Assembly: GCA_003446315.1 (NCBI GenBank)
Contig: DMBA01000114.1
Location: 1 to 13,383 of the forward strand
Length of the DNA: 13,383 nt
Direction of reading: 5' to 3'
DNA from: Ruminococcus sp.
Lineage (GTDB): Bacteria > Bacillota > Clostridia > Oscillospirales > Ruminococcaceae
The translations under genes and the position numbers were made by a program. Positions 1 to 6,541 of this stretch are shown here, piece after piece (the stretch's first letter is position 1; every line of letters starts with the position of its first letter). The notes below the pieces were generated by a model, which was given only the letters and a program-made list of their open reading frames with translations, made no database searches and was not told the DNA's origin.

Positions 1-621
1 TTCATCCTCAATATAGCCCTTGCCGTACAGCACGATATTTCTGTCACCGAGTGTCAGGGGCAAACCATCCGGACAAATATTCTGCACAATGGTCGTCAGC
101 TCCGGATGTGCCTGACACAGTGCATGTACAAAATTCTTCTTTGCAGGCAGCATTGCAGATGCCGTTACAAGCACCAGCATCACCTGCCCTGTTGCAGCAG
201 AGGTGCGGATCAGTGTATGACGCAGCAATCCGGTTCCGGTGCGCAGATCATATGGCTGGATGCGGAATGTGCGCATGCATGCTTTGACCGCCTGTACGAT
301 CGGCGCTGCATGGACATCTTCCAGCATGCAGTCATCCACTGTGACCATCTTTTTTCCGGATGACTGAAAAATGCCGGAAATGATCTTGCCGGAACGGTCA
401 GTGCCGTATATATTCTGTACTTTGCAGCGATAATGATAGGGCGTATCCATGCCGATGATCGGCTGCACATTGGCGAATTTCGCTAGCATACGCTCTGCTT
501 TTTCCTGTTTTCGCTGAAGCTGTGCAGCATAGGATTCCTGAAGCTGACATCCGCCGCAGCGTTTGAAGCAGCGGCATATTTTTTCACCGCTGTTCGGATC
601 CGTTTTGATTTGTTGATGCAT
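1..621 (-). CDS. TrmA/RlmD-family RNA (uracil-C5-)-methyltransferase, C-terminal part outside window
   Basis: This is the first 207 codons of a SAM-dependent RNA uracil-C5-methyltransferase. The family methylates C5 of a uridine in 23S rRNA (RlmC/RlmD) or tRNA (TrmA). The frame is open to base 1, so the catalytic domain with the SAM site and nucleophilic Cys lies off the left edge. What is visible is the 4Fe-4S-type cysteine cluster C16-x-C18-x3-C22-x2-C25, inside the family signature CGGCQLQ, followed by the Tyr/Gln/Lys-rich stretch and the central beta domain. ATG at 621 is preceded by AAAGGA at good spacing. Only about 15 residues precede the Cys cluster, so the N-terminal TRAM domain of many relatives is absent, as in RlmC-like members. 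The rRNA or tRNA target cannot be told from this half. The family is clear; the substrate is not. Confidence 0.85.
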   Translation of the reverse strand, partial: MHQQIKTDPNSGEKICRCFKRCGGCQLQESYAAQLQRKQEKAERMLAKFANVQPIIGMDTPYHYRCKVQNIYGTDRSGKIISGIFQSSGKKMVTVDDCMLEDVHAAPIVQAVKACMRTFRIQPYDLRTGTGLLRHTLIRTSAATGQVMLVLVTASAMLPAKKNFVHALCQAHPELTTIVQNICPDGLPLTLGDRNIVLYGKGYIEDE

Positions 622-692
622 ATTTGATTCCTTTCGGGTTCTGCACGATCCGCATGCAGCGGCGTACTGTCTTGTCTTTTCTGTGTATGTCT

Positions 693-721
693 ATTAAACC
701 ACAGATCGCTGAAAAAGTCAA
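693..721 (-). promoter_or_regulatory. Promoter of the RNA methyltransferase gene
   Basis: On the minus strand, TTGACT (721-716) is followed after 17 bases by TTTAAT (698-693). Transcription would start near 686, giving a leader of about 65 bases. It stands back to back with the plus-strand promoter at 739-767. Predicted from consensus and spacing only. Confidence 0.55.
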
Positions 722-738
722 GCCCCAAGGTTTTCATC

Positions 739-767
739 TTGACAAACTTCACAGAATGCATTATAAT
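739..767 (+). promoter_or_regulatory. Promoter of the Csm6-like gene
   Basis: TTGACA (739-744) and TATAAT (762-767) are separated by 17 bases, an ideal sigma-A type promoter. The start of transcription would be near 774, about 65 bases before the ATG at 840. The near-perfect boxes suggest steady expression rather than a silent remnant gene. Confidence 0.75.
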
Positions 768-839
768 AGATGTAAATATTGGTATGATCGTATCCGGATT
801 CAGGATGTATCCGCTTCCGATTGAAAGGAGCACTTGTAT

Positions 840-2090
840 ATGAAAGTTTTGTTTTCCACTGTTAATGATACAGATTTGAATGAATTGCAGACAGGCTGCG
901 CAGTTGAAAGCACATTGCTGCAAATCTGCCGCACGGAACAGCCCGATCAGATCTATCTCTGGATGCAGACAGAGCATGCAGAAAATGTGTCCGCACTGCT
1001 TGCTGCTTATTGCAATACAGCCGCACCGGAACGCACGGTGGATATCCAGACGGCACCTTTTCCGGCAGATGATTTTTCTGAATCCGTTCGTTCGCTGCTG
1101 ACGATGTTTCAGACCGAACAGCCGGACGCTGAGATCCTTGTGAATCTGCTTGCGTGTGATCCTGTTTTTGCTGCCGCGATGCAAAATGCGGCAGCCGGTT
1201 CTGCACAAAACATCCGGATCATGGCTGATGCACAGCCTGCATCGGCTCCGGTTCAGCTTACAAAACCGCAGCCCGCAGAGATTGCAGCACCGGCAGACAA
1301 TACTGAATTGAAACGAAACATGCTGAAAGAGATCTTGTTTTCGCTGCTCGATCAATATGAATATACAGCCGCATTGCAGATCTGCAAAACAAATCCTGAG
1401 CTTGTTCCGCAGCAGTTCACAGATCTGCTGACTGTGACAGCTCTGCGCAGTCAGGGACAATTTGCAGCAGCGCTCCAGCAGAATACCGCATGCAATACCG
1501 GTTCAAAGGCTGCATTCGGGACGCATCTTGCTGAGTATTATCTGCTGCTGGATCTTGCCGTGAAAAAGAAGCAATACAGTGCATTTTTGCACAGTGTCAC
1601 GCCGCTGGTGATCGAATTGATGATCCTTGCATTGCAGAAGCTGTTCCAGATGGATGTCACACAATATATGATCTATGCATCCAGAAAATGGGATGAAAAC
1701 AAGCTGGTGCTCGCACAGCTTACCGGGAAATTCAGCGAATCTTATACCTATCATACCAAACCGAAGCCCTGCAAGGTCGGCGGTTTTGTCACAACGGTGC
1801 ATCTTTCCAATCTGATGGAAAATCTCTCTGTTCCCAAGCGGGACGGCAATCTGATCCTGGATAATCTCAAGCTGCGGCAGGATACGGAGATCAAAATGCA
1901 AACCCTTGCCAAGCATACGCTGCGCGGTGTGACGGCAGAAGATATCCAGAAAGCGTGTACCCGTACACCGGAAGAATTGCTGCAAATGGTTTGCAATTAT
2001 GCCAGAAACTATACCGATCTTGCGCTGGATGATGCTTATGTCAATACCTATCAGACGCTCAACAGCGAATTGAAAGCAATGATTGCATAA
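840..2090 (+). CDS. Csm6-like CARF-HEPN protein, stand-alone, with atypical motifs
   Basis: This 416-residue protein matches the size and layout of Csm6, the ring-oligoadenylate-activated ribonuclease of type III-A CRISPR systems. Residues 1-42 look like the first CARF strand and helix: KVLFS, then NDTD, then LLQICRTEQPDQIYL, which in known Csm6 reads roughly as GDTD and HIxRxYxPxKVxL. Residues 98-115 occupy the place of the second CARF ligand loop, but read NLLACDP where Csm6 has NxSSxTPQ. A Pro/Ala-rich linker (about 131-153) leads to an all-helical region. Residues 350-362 (TLAKHTL) correspond to the HEPN active site, normally R-X4-6-H. Here His359 is kept, but the nearest basic residues are Lys352 and Arg346, both at the wrong spacing. 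ATG 840 has GAAAGGAG nine bases upstream; a TTG at 834 would be too close. The gene has its own promoter and terminator and no cas neighbours. The family is inferred from remembered sequences, not a search. Confidence 0.55.
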   Translation: MKVLFSTVNDTDLNELQTGCAVESTLLQICRTEQPDQIYLWMQTEHAENVSALLAAYCNTAAPERTVDIQTAPFPADDFSESVRSLLTMFQTEQPDAEILVNLLACDPVFAAAMQNAAAGSAQNIRIMADAQPASAPVQLTKPQPAEIAAPADNTELKRNMLKEILFSLLDQYEYTAALQICKTNPELVPQQFTDLLTVTALRSQGQFAAALQQNTACNTGSKAAFGTHLAEYYLLLDLAVKKKQYSAFLHSVTPLVIELMILALQKLFQMDVTQYMIYASRKWDENKLVLAQLTGKFSESYTYHTKPKPCKVGGFVTTVHLSNLMENLSVPKRDGNLILDNLKLRQDTEIKMQTLAKHTLRGVTAEDIQKACTRTPEELLQMVCNYARNYTDLALDDAYVNTYQTLNSELKAMIA

Positions 2091-2093
2091 TAC

Positions 2094-2133
2094 AAAAGCA
2101 GGTATGCCGATTGTGTCGGGATACCTGCTTTTT
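2094..2133. terminator. Bidirectional terminator between converging genes
   Basis: AAAAGCAGGTAT (2094-2105) pairs with ATACCTGCTTTT (2121-2132), with an extra inner stem CCGA/TCGG. A T-run follows on the plus strand and the A-run supplies one on the minus strand. It ends the Csm6-like gene and the converging DUF218 gene, whose stop is at 2140. Confidence 0.85.
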
Positions 2134-2139
2134 CAGTAT

Positions 2140-3045
2140 TTATTTTTTGGAATCCGGACGATCTGCACACGAATCAGGCGTTTTTTCATCATTCGCATTG
2201 TCCGGATCCGTTTGTTTCTGTTCATCCAGATAAAGCGCATAAAGCTGCTGCATGCCACTCAGTTCATAGCGGATCAGCTCATTCTTTCCAAGAGAGCCGC
2301 GGCTGGTTTTATATGCGCAATCAGAAACAATATGCAGCTCTGATTGATGCATACGGAATTCACTTTCAAACAATACCGAACCCCATGGGATATGATAATC
2401 GCTCGTCACGATTACGGCAGTGTCTACCTGCGGGTAGTCTTCCGCGAGGATCTGATAGGAAAAAGCAGCGTTCTCCGCAGTTGTCAGGGATGCATCTTCG
2501 ATAATCAGGCGGTTCTTTTTCAGTCCGTGCGCAACCAGCCACTCCCCCATCATACCGGCTTCTGTAGCTTCGTGATTGCGTGCAGCAGTTCCGCCGCCCG
2601 TACACAGCACATATGCATTGCTGTATTGTTTTGCGCAGGATAATGCCGTTTCCAGCCGTCCGATCAATTCTTTTTGCATCGAGCCGTCTGCATTGAGCTG
2701 AAAGCCCAGCACGATAATACAAAGCGTGTCTTCCTTTGGCAGATCATCCGGCAGTTTTTTTGTCCGGATCTCCATTTCATCATTGGCATACGTCCAATAT
2801 TGCATGATGCCTTCCCAGATTTTTCCCTGTTCCGGATCTCCTTTTTGAATATCGCCCAGCAGCGAAGTATATTTTTCGGTTTCCTTGCCGTTGTTTTGTC
2901 CGTAATCTGCGATCAATTCCTGTACCATCGGGCTGACATCAAATACAGGCGGTTTGGGCTCCGGTACCTGTTCCGGCGCTGCACAGCTCACCAGATTGCA
3001 TGCAGCAATCAGATACGATAGCAAGACTTCAGTCATGTTCTTCAT
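2140..3045 (-). CDS. DUF218/YdcF-family lipoprotein (ElyC/SanA-like)
   Basis: This 301-residue protein has a lipoprotein-type signal: a short hydrophobic stretch (7-19) ends in LVSC with Cys21 as the likely lipidated residue, though IAAC at Cys16 also fits. A variable helical region (about 36-105) precedes a DUF218 domain at about 108-250. The domain shows the CIIVLGFQL strand and loop, GRLETAL, the CTGGG glycine motif near 148-152, EAxxMxEWL, a Glu-Asp-x-S-x-T-T-x-E-N-A segment and the VTSDYH strand. Relatives (YdcF, ElyC, SanA) act in cell-envelope metabolism, but the reaction is mostly unknown. The C-terminal tail is Asp/Lys-rich. ATG 3045 has GGAG nine bases upstream. It is transcribed away from the dockerin-expansin gene. 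Outer face of the membrane is the inferred location. Confidence 0.8.
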   Translation of the reverse strand: MKNMTEVLLSYLIAACNLVSCAAPEQVPEPKPPVFDVSPMVQELIADYGQNNGKETEKYTSLLGDIQKGDPEQGKIWEGIMQYWTYANDEMEIRTKKLPDDLPKEDTLCIIVLGFQLNADGSMQKELIGRLETALSCAKQYSNAYVLCTGGGTAARNHEATEAGMMGEWLVAHGLKKNRLIIEDASLTTAENAAFSYQILAEDYPQVDTAVIVTSDYHIPWGSVLFESEFRMHQSELHIVSDCAYKTSRGSLGKNELIRYELSGMQQLYALYLDEQKQTDPDNANDEKTPDSCADRPDSKK

Positions 3046-3096
3046 AATTATCCACTCCGTTTTCTGTTTCTGCTATATCTCATCTTTTCTGATAAT

Positions 3097-3125
3097 ATGA
3101 TACTCCAAACTTTGGGTTTTGTCAA
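3097..3125 (-). promoter_or_regulatory. Promoter of the DUF218 lipoprotein gene
   Basis: Minus strand TTGACA (3125-3120), 17-base spacer, TATCAT (3102-3097). The transcript would begin near 3090 and give a leader of about 45 bases with the GGAG site in it. Confidence 0.7.
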
Positions 3126-3186
3126 TCTTTTGCTGCAAAAAAATCCGAACCAGCAGAAATTTGCACATGAAAATGATAATTAAACA

Positions 3187-3215
3187 TTGCATTCTTCCTG
3201 TGCCTGTGATATAAT
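3187..3215 (+). promoter_or_regulatory. Promoter of the dockerin-expansin gene
   Basis: TTGCAT (3187-3192), 17-base spacer, TATAAT (3210-3215) with a TGN extended -10 at 3207. Transcription would start near 3222, leaving a short leader of about 30 bases before the ATG at 3252. Confidence 0.7.
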
Positions 3216-3251
3216 AAAGACACATAGATTCATATAAATGGAGAGATGTTT

Positions 3252-4130
3252 ATGAAATGGATCCCGGCATTATTCAGTGTGATCTGTCTGACCGGCGCGG
3301 TCTGTGTATCTGCCGAAACAACGGCTGCTTCCGGTGATTTAGACGGCAGCGGCAAAACGGATTCCGCAGATGCAGCGATGCTTGCTTCCTATCTGACCGG
3401 CGAGACAAACAGCATTTCCGATTATCAGGCGGCAGATCTGAATGCAGACAGCAAACTGAACGCGGTTGATCTCACATTGCTGAAACGACTGGCTGTCCCG
3501 CAGACACAGTGGATTCTTGAACCGAAAGGCACGATACATACCGGAGAAGCCACTTTTTACGGCGGCGGATATGAGGGCGGCTGTGCCATGCTTGATCCGG
3601 TATCCCGCGATTATTGGATCACTGCGCTGAATCTGCCGGATTATAATAATGCAGAGCTTGCCGGCGCTTATCTGGAAGTCACCGGTGAACTCGGTACCAT
3701 CAATGTATTGGTCACCGATCTGCTGCCGGAAGGAAAAAAAGGCGACCTGGATCTATATGTGGATGCGTTTCCGCTGATTGCACCGGCTGAAAAAGGTCGT
3801 GTGCCGATCTCATGGCGGATCCTGCCGCTGGATTCCGCAGACGATGCACCGATGTCATATAAATATAAAATCGGTTCATCGGCTTTTTGGTGTGCCGTTC
3901 AGGTGCGGAATCACCGCTATCCGATCGAAACACTTGAGGTTTTGAATGAAGACGGCGAATTTGTTTCATTGCCGCGCAGAAACTTCAATTATTTTGAAGC
4001 GCAGTCCGGATTGGGAGAAGGCCCGTTCACATTCCGGATCACGGATATTTACGGACAAACCGTCATTGATGAAAATATTCCGTTTACACCGGATGAAATT
4101 GCGGAAGGACATGCACAGCTTCCTTTGTAA
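3252..4130 (+). CDS. Secreted expansin (EXLX-type) with N-terminal type I dockerin
   Basis: This 292-residue secreted protein is predicted to loosen cellulose or other wall polysaccharides without hydrolysis. Residues 1-21 are a signal peptide, cut after VSA. Residues 28-80 form a type I dockerin with two calcium-loop/helix repeats, starting DLDGSGKTDSAD (29-40) and DLNADSKLNAVD (62-73). Residues 96-193 are the double-psi beta-barrel D1 domain: TGEATFYGGG, LDP, and VTDLLPEGKKGDLDL (154-168). This keeps the Thr and two Asp seen in Bacillus EXLX1, but Leu157 replaces the active-face Tyr. Residues 199-292 are the D2 binding domain (FWCAVQVRNHRYP). Its flat aromatic face would be Phe212, Trp213 and Phe245 rather than Trp-Trp-Tyr. 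GGAG (3240-3243) fits the ATG at 3252 better than the one at 3246. The protein would dock onto a cohesin scaffold outside the cell. Confidence 0.9.
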   Translation: MKWIPALFSVICLTGAVCVSAETTAASGDLDGSGKTDSADAAMLASYLTGETNSISDYQAADLNADSKLNAVDLTLLKRLAVPQTQWILEPKGTIHTGEATFYGGGYEGGCAMLDPVSRDYWITALNLPDYNNAELAGAYLEVTGELGTINVLVTDLLPEGKKGDLDLYVDAFPLIAPAEKGRVPISWRILPLDSADDAPMSYKYKIGSSAFWCAVQVRNHRYPIETLEVLNEDGEFVSLPRRNFNYFEAQSGLGEGPFTFRITDIYGQTVIDENIPFTPDEIAEGHAQLPL

Positions 4131-4141
4131 TGAAAACCATC

Positions 4142-4180
4142 AAAGCAAGACGCGAAAAACACTCGTGTCTTGCTTTTTTT
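4142..4180 (+). terminator. Intrinsic terminator of the dockerin-expansin gene
   Basis: A 13-base-pair stem, AAAGCAAGACGCG (4142-4154) with CGTGTCTTGCTTT (4164-4176), one G-U pair, followed by a continuous T-run to 4180. It lies 12 bases after the stop codon. Confidence 0.9.
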
Positions 4181-4228
4181 GTGCGGCATAGATGTACAGA
4201 CGGCAGCGTTTCTGCCCTTTTGCATAAT

Positions 4229-4270
4229 TATGAATGAATTGTTTTGTTTATATGAACGAAATATGAATAA
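4229..4270 (+). repeat. Three TATGAAYGAA-like direct repeats upstream of a promoter
   Basis: TATGAATGAA (4229-4238), TATGAACGAA (4251-4260) and TATGAATAA (4262-4270) lie 22 and 11 bases apart, about two turns and one turn of the helix. The last ends 4 bases before the -35 box at 4275. They could be sites for a transcription factor, but the region is AT-rich and chance is possible. Confidence 0.3.
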
Positions 4271-4274
4271 GCTG

Positions 4275-4303
4275 TTGACAATATGTGAAATTTGGTGTAT
4301 AAT
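4275..4303 (+). promoter_or_regulatory. Promoter of the unrecognised gene at 4406
   Basis: TTGACA (4275-4280), 17-base spacer, TATAAT (4298-4303): a consensus promoter. Transcription would start near 4310, so an upstream in-frame start codon at 4292 cannot be used and the mRNA leader is about 95 bases. Confidence 0.8.
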
Positions 4304-4334
4304 GAATACAGAAAACACAAAAGTATCCCAGTGA

Positions 4335-4377
4335 AACACAGCATCGTGCACAAATTCGTCCATAGTGCGATTGTGTT
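4335..4377 (+). promoter_or_regulatory. Imperfect hairpin in the 5' leader
   Basis: AACACA (4335-4340), ATCG (4343-4346) and CAC (4349-4351) pair in order with TGTGTT (4372-4377), CGAT (4368-4371) and GTG (4365-4367). This gives 13 base pairs with two 2-base bulges on the 5' side and a 13-base loop. It sits about 25 bases downstream of the predicted transcription start and ends 16 bases before the ribosome binding site. No T-run follows, so it is not a terminator; it may affect mRNA stability or be a protein or ligand site. Confidence 0.4.
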
Positions 4378-4405
4378 ATGCGATCCGGAGAAAGTGAGGT
4401 ATATG

Positions 4406-4990
4406 ATGGAGTATTCGAGCCGGGAAATTATGGATCAGATCATGGCAATGGAATATCTGCTGCCGAAACAAGAGGAATTGATACAGATGCTGACTGTCAG
4501 AAAATTTGCACCGGTCTGTGTTGCGCAGCAGGAATCCGCAGATTTCGTGACCGGAAACATGACCCAGTTTTTACGGTTCCTGCGCGTCAATCATATCAAG
4601 GCGGTTCTTTACAGCTACCGCTACTATGCCGAGCAGGATCTGGAAGCAAAGTTTCAGTTGGAAGACGGCGAAAAAGCATTGTTTTTCAATTTGAACCAAG
4701 CGTCCGAAGAAAACCGGTATCGGCTGCAGGCACGCTCCTATCGTTTGCAGCGACCGGAAGAATCAGATTACAGTCACTATCTGCGCTTTGTCAAATTCAT
4801 CCGTGATACAGTTGATCTGCGGCACCCGAAAGAAATGCGGCTATACGGCATTTGTCAGGGGCGTGTGCTCGCCTGCCAGTGTGCAGATGCGTGGCTCGAC
4901 CGGCTGATGATTCCGGATGGGCAATTCATCCGGAATTATGCGATGCAGTATAATCTCGGTGCCGGTGATCTCACGTTCCGGTTCCATTAA
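4406..4990 (+). CDS. Unrecognised soluble protein
   Basis: This 194-residue protein is not recognised. It has no signal peptide or membrane segment, so it is probably cytoplasmic. It begins with a helical stretch rich in Met/Glu/Gln (1-30). Its middle is rich in Tyr and Arg (RVNHIKAVLYSYRYYAEQ; later ENRYRLQARSYRLQRPEESDY), followed by an FVKFIRD segment and a C-terminal half with several Cys and aromatic residues ending FRFH. The start is chosen from GTGAGG at 4394-4399, six bases before ATG 4406; ATG 4403 is possible but close. The frame runs upstream to 4292, but that part overlaps the promoter. It is a single-gene unit with its own promoter, structured leader and terminator. A DNA- or RNA-binding role would be a guess. 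Confidence 0.75.
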   Translation: MEYSSREIMDQIMAMEYLLPKQEELIQMLTVRKFAPVCVAQQESADFVTGNMTQFLRFLRVNHIKAVLYSYRYYAEQDLEAKFQLEDGEKALFFNLNQASEENRYRLQARSYRLQRPEESDYSHYLRFVKFIRDTVDLRHPKEMRLYGICQGRVLACQCADAWLDRLMIPDGQFIRNYAMQYNLGAGDLTFRFH

Positions 4991-4995
4991 ATCCA

Positions 4996-5041
4996 AAACA
5001 GCCCGAAGACGGACATTTCAAATATCGTCTTCGGGCTGTTT
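4996..5041. terminator. Bidirectional terminator between the unrecognised gene and the que operon
   Basis: AAACAGCCCGAAGACG (4996-5011) is the perfect reverse complement of CGTCTTCGGGCTGTTT (5026-5041): a 16-base-pair stem with a 14-base loop. T-runs are short, but the stem is strong. It lies between the stop codons of converging genes and should end both transcripts. Confidence 0.8.
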
Positions 5042-5052
5042 CTTCCGGATCA

Positions 5053-6015
5053 TCAGAATCCAAATGATATATGCGGTTCCGGCCGGATCGTTGAACCGTC
5101 CGTTGTAAACAAAATTGTTTCATCCAGATCGGTGCGATAAACCGTGCAGCCGGCTGCGACCAGTCGTTCCAGACATTTCTGCGCCGGATGACCATAGTCA
5201 TTCAATGCGCCGCAGGAGATTGCTGCAAATTCCGGCTGAACTGCCGAAAGAAATGCTTCACCGGATGAAGAATTACTGCCGTGATGCGACACTTTCAGGA
5301 TCGTTGCAGGCTGTAGGAATCCTGCTTCCAGAAATGCAGATTCGCCGTCTTTTTCCAGATCACCCGCCAGAAACATACTGACATCTCCGCAAGTGATCCG
5401 GCAGCCGAGCGAACAATTGTTCAGATCTTCAAACTGTTCGTTTCCGACACAGAGAAACTCTATTTCTGCGCATCCGAAGGACACGGTATCATGACATTGG
5501 GGGATCCTGACAGGAATATGATGCTTTTGTGCGGTTTCGAGCACATGTATATAAGAACCGGTTGTCGGGATCAGTGCATCCGGAATATCCGGAAAATACA
5601 GCGCCTGCACCGGGATCTCATCCAGAACCGGAGTCAGCCCGCCGACATGATCCGCATGCGGATGCGAATTGATGACAGCATCCAAAGAACGCACATGCAG
5701 CGATTTCAGCATATGGAGCAAGCGATATCCCTGCTCGGCATCACCGCCGTCCACCAAAACAGCATGGTCTTGGGTTTGCAGCAAAACCGCGTCGCCCTGA
5801 CCGATATCCAGCACATAAATGCACAGTGTTTCGGAATCCGGCGCTTGCTGTTTGGGCTGGGTCAGAATCCAGAGCACGATGCTCGCTGCAAGGACGCAAA
5901 TACCGAAAAGAATGAGAAACGGCATTTTTTCGCGCATACGATCCCAGCGGCTTTGCCGTTTGAGCCGATGATATTTTCGATCAATCGAATGAACGGAATT
6001 CTTGCGCACAGGCAT
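5053..6015 (-). CDS. Membrane-anchored ComEC/Rec2-like metallo-beta-lactamase-fold protein
   Basis: This 320-residue protein has a basic N-terminus (Arg/Lys-rich, 1-30), one membrane segment (about 31-51) and a metallo-beta-lactamase domain resembling the C-terminal part of ComEC. Visible motifs are YVLDIGQGDAVLL (67-79), LVDGG (87-91), the metal site HPHADH (His118, His120, Asp122, His123), LAGDLEKDGE, LKVSHHGSNSS and YGHP. The positive-inside rule puts the enzyme domain outside the cell. In ComEC this domain is thought to be the nuclease that degrades one DNA strand, but stand-alone versions are common, lack the channel and have unknown substrates. ATG 6015 lies 2 bases after the queF stop with no good Shine-Dalgarno sequence, so translation is probably coupled. 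It is the last gene of the operon. Family sure; role not. Confidence 0.85.
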   Translation of the reverse strand: MPVRKNSVHSIDRKYHRLKRQSRWDRMREKMPFLILFGICVLAASIVLWILTQPKQQAPDSETLCIYVLDIGQGDAVLLQTQDHAVLVDGGDAEQGYRLLHMLKSLHVRSLDAVINSHPHADHVGGLTPVLDEIPVQALYFPDIPDALIPTTGSYIHVLETAQKHHIPVRIPQCHDTVSFGCAEIEFLCVGNEQFEDLNNCSLGCRITCGDVSMFLAGDLEKDGESAFLEAGFLQPATILKVSHHGSNSSSGEAFLSAVQPEFAAISCGALNDYGHPAQKCLERLVAAGCTVYRTDLDETILFTTDGSTIRPEPHISFGF

Positions 6016-6017
6016 AT

Positions 6018-6506
6018 TCAGCGATTGTCAACGGCTTCCGGATAGAGATCATGATGCGTGAGCCGATCCCATGCAACCTGTTCCCATTTTGTCCCCGGCA
6101 TACCGTAATTGCAGTACGGATCAATGGAAATGCCGCCGCGCGGGAGAAATTTTCCCCAAACCTCAATGTAAGCCGGTTCCATCAGTTTGATGAGGTCGTT
6201 CATGATAATATTCACGCAGTCCTCATGAAAATCGCCGTGATTGCGGAAGCTGAACAGATACAGCTTCAGCGATTTGCTCTCAACCATTTTCACGCGCGGT
6301 ACATAGGAAATATAGATCGTTGCAAAATCCGGCTGACCGGTGATCGGGCAAAGACTCGTAAATTCCGGACAGTTGAACTTGACAAAATAAGCCCTGTCCG
6401 GATGCTTGTTCTCAAATGTTTCCAGCACAGAAGGATCATAGTCCTGCGGATATTTGGTGTGCTGATTTCCCAGCAGGGTCATGCCCTCTTTTTCACGTTC
6501 ACGCAT
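6018..6506 (-). CDS. queF: NADPH-dependent 7-cyano-7-deazaguanine reductase (preQ0 to preQ1)
   Basis: QueF reduces the nitrile of preQ0 to the aminomethyl group of preQ1, using two NADPH, the last step before insertion into tRNA by Tgt. The 162-residue length matches the short, single-domain type (Bacillus YkvM, about 165 residues). Cys53 in [13 protein letters not shown] is the nucleophile that forms the thioimide, and Asp60 is the acid. ESKSLKLY (76-83) is the QueF NADPH-binding signature, followed by [11 protein letters not shown] with the substrate-binding His and Glu. The frame is open to an ATG at 6524, but AAAAGGAG lies just after that ATG and six bases before the ATG at 6506, so 6506 is the start. 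It follows the unrecognised gene by 35 bases and is coupled to the metallo-hydrolase gene. Confidence 0.96.
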   Translation of the reverse strand: MREREKEGMTLLGNQHTKYPQDYDPSVLETFENKHPDRAYFVKFNCPEFTSLCPITGQPDFATIYISYVPRVKMVESKSLKLYLFSFRNHGDFHEDCVNIIMNDLIKLMEPAYIEVWGKFLPRGGISIDPYCNYGMPGTKWEQVAWDRLTHHDLYPEAVDNR

Positions 6507-6541
6507 CGTGATTCTCCTTTTCATATTTCATATATTCAACC

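Noticed and set aside
483..1460. Long minus-strand open frame opposite the Csm6-like gene
   Set aside because: Its predicted protein is rich in Cys, His, Arg and Ile with no domain pattern, it has no ribosome binding site, and it overlaps both the methyltransferase and the Csm6-like gene. It is an antisense shadow.
4292..4405. N-terminal extension of the unrecognised gene to 4292
   Set aside because: The start codon would overlap the spacer and -10 box of a consensus promoter (4275-4303), so it would not be in the mRNA.
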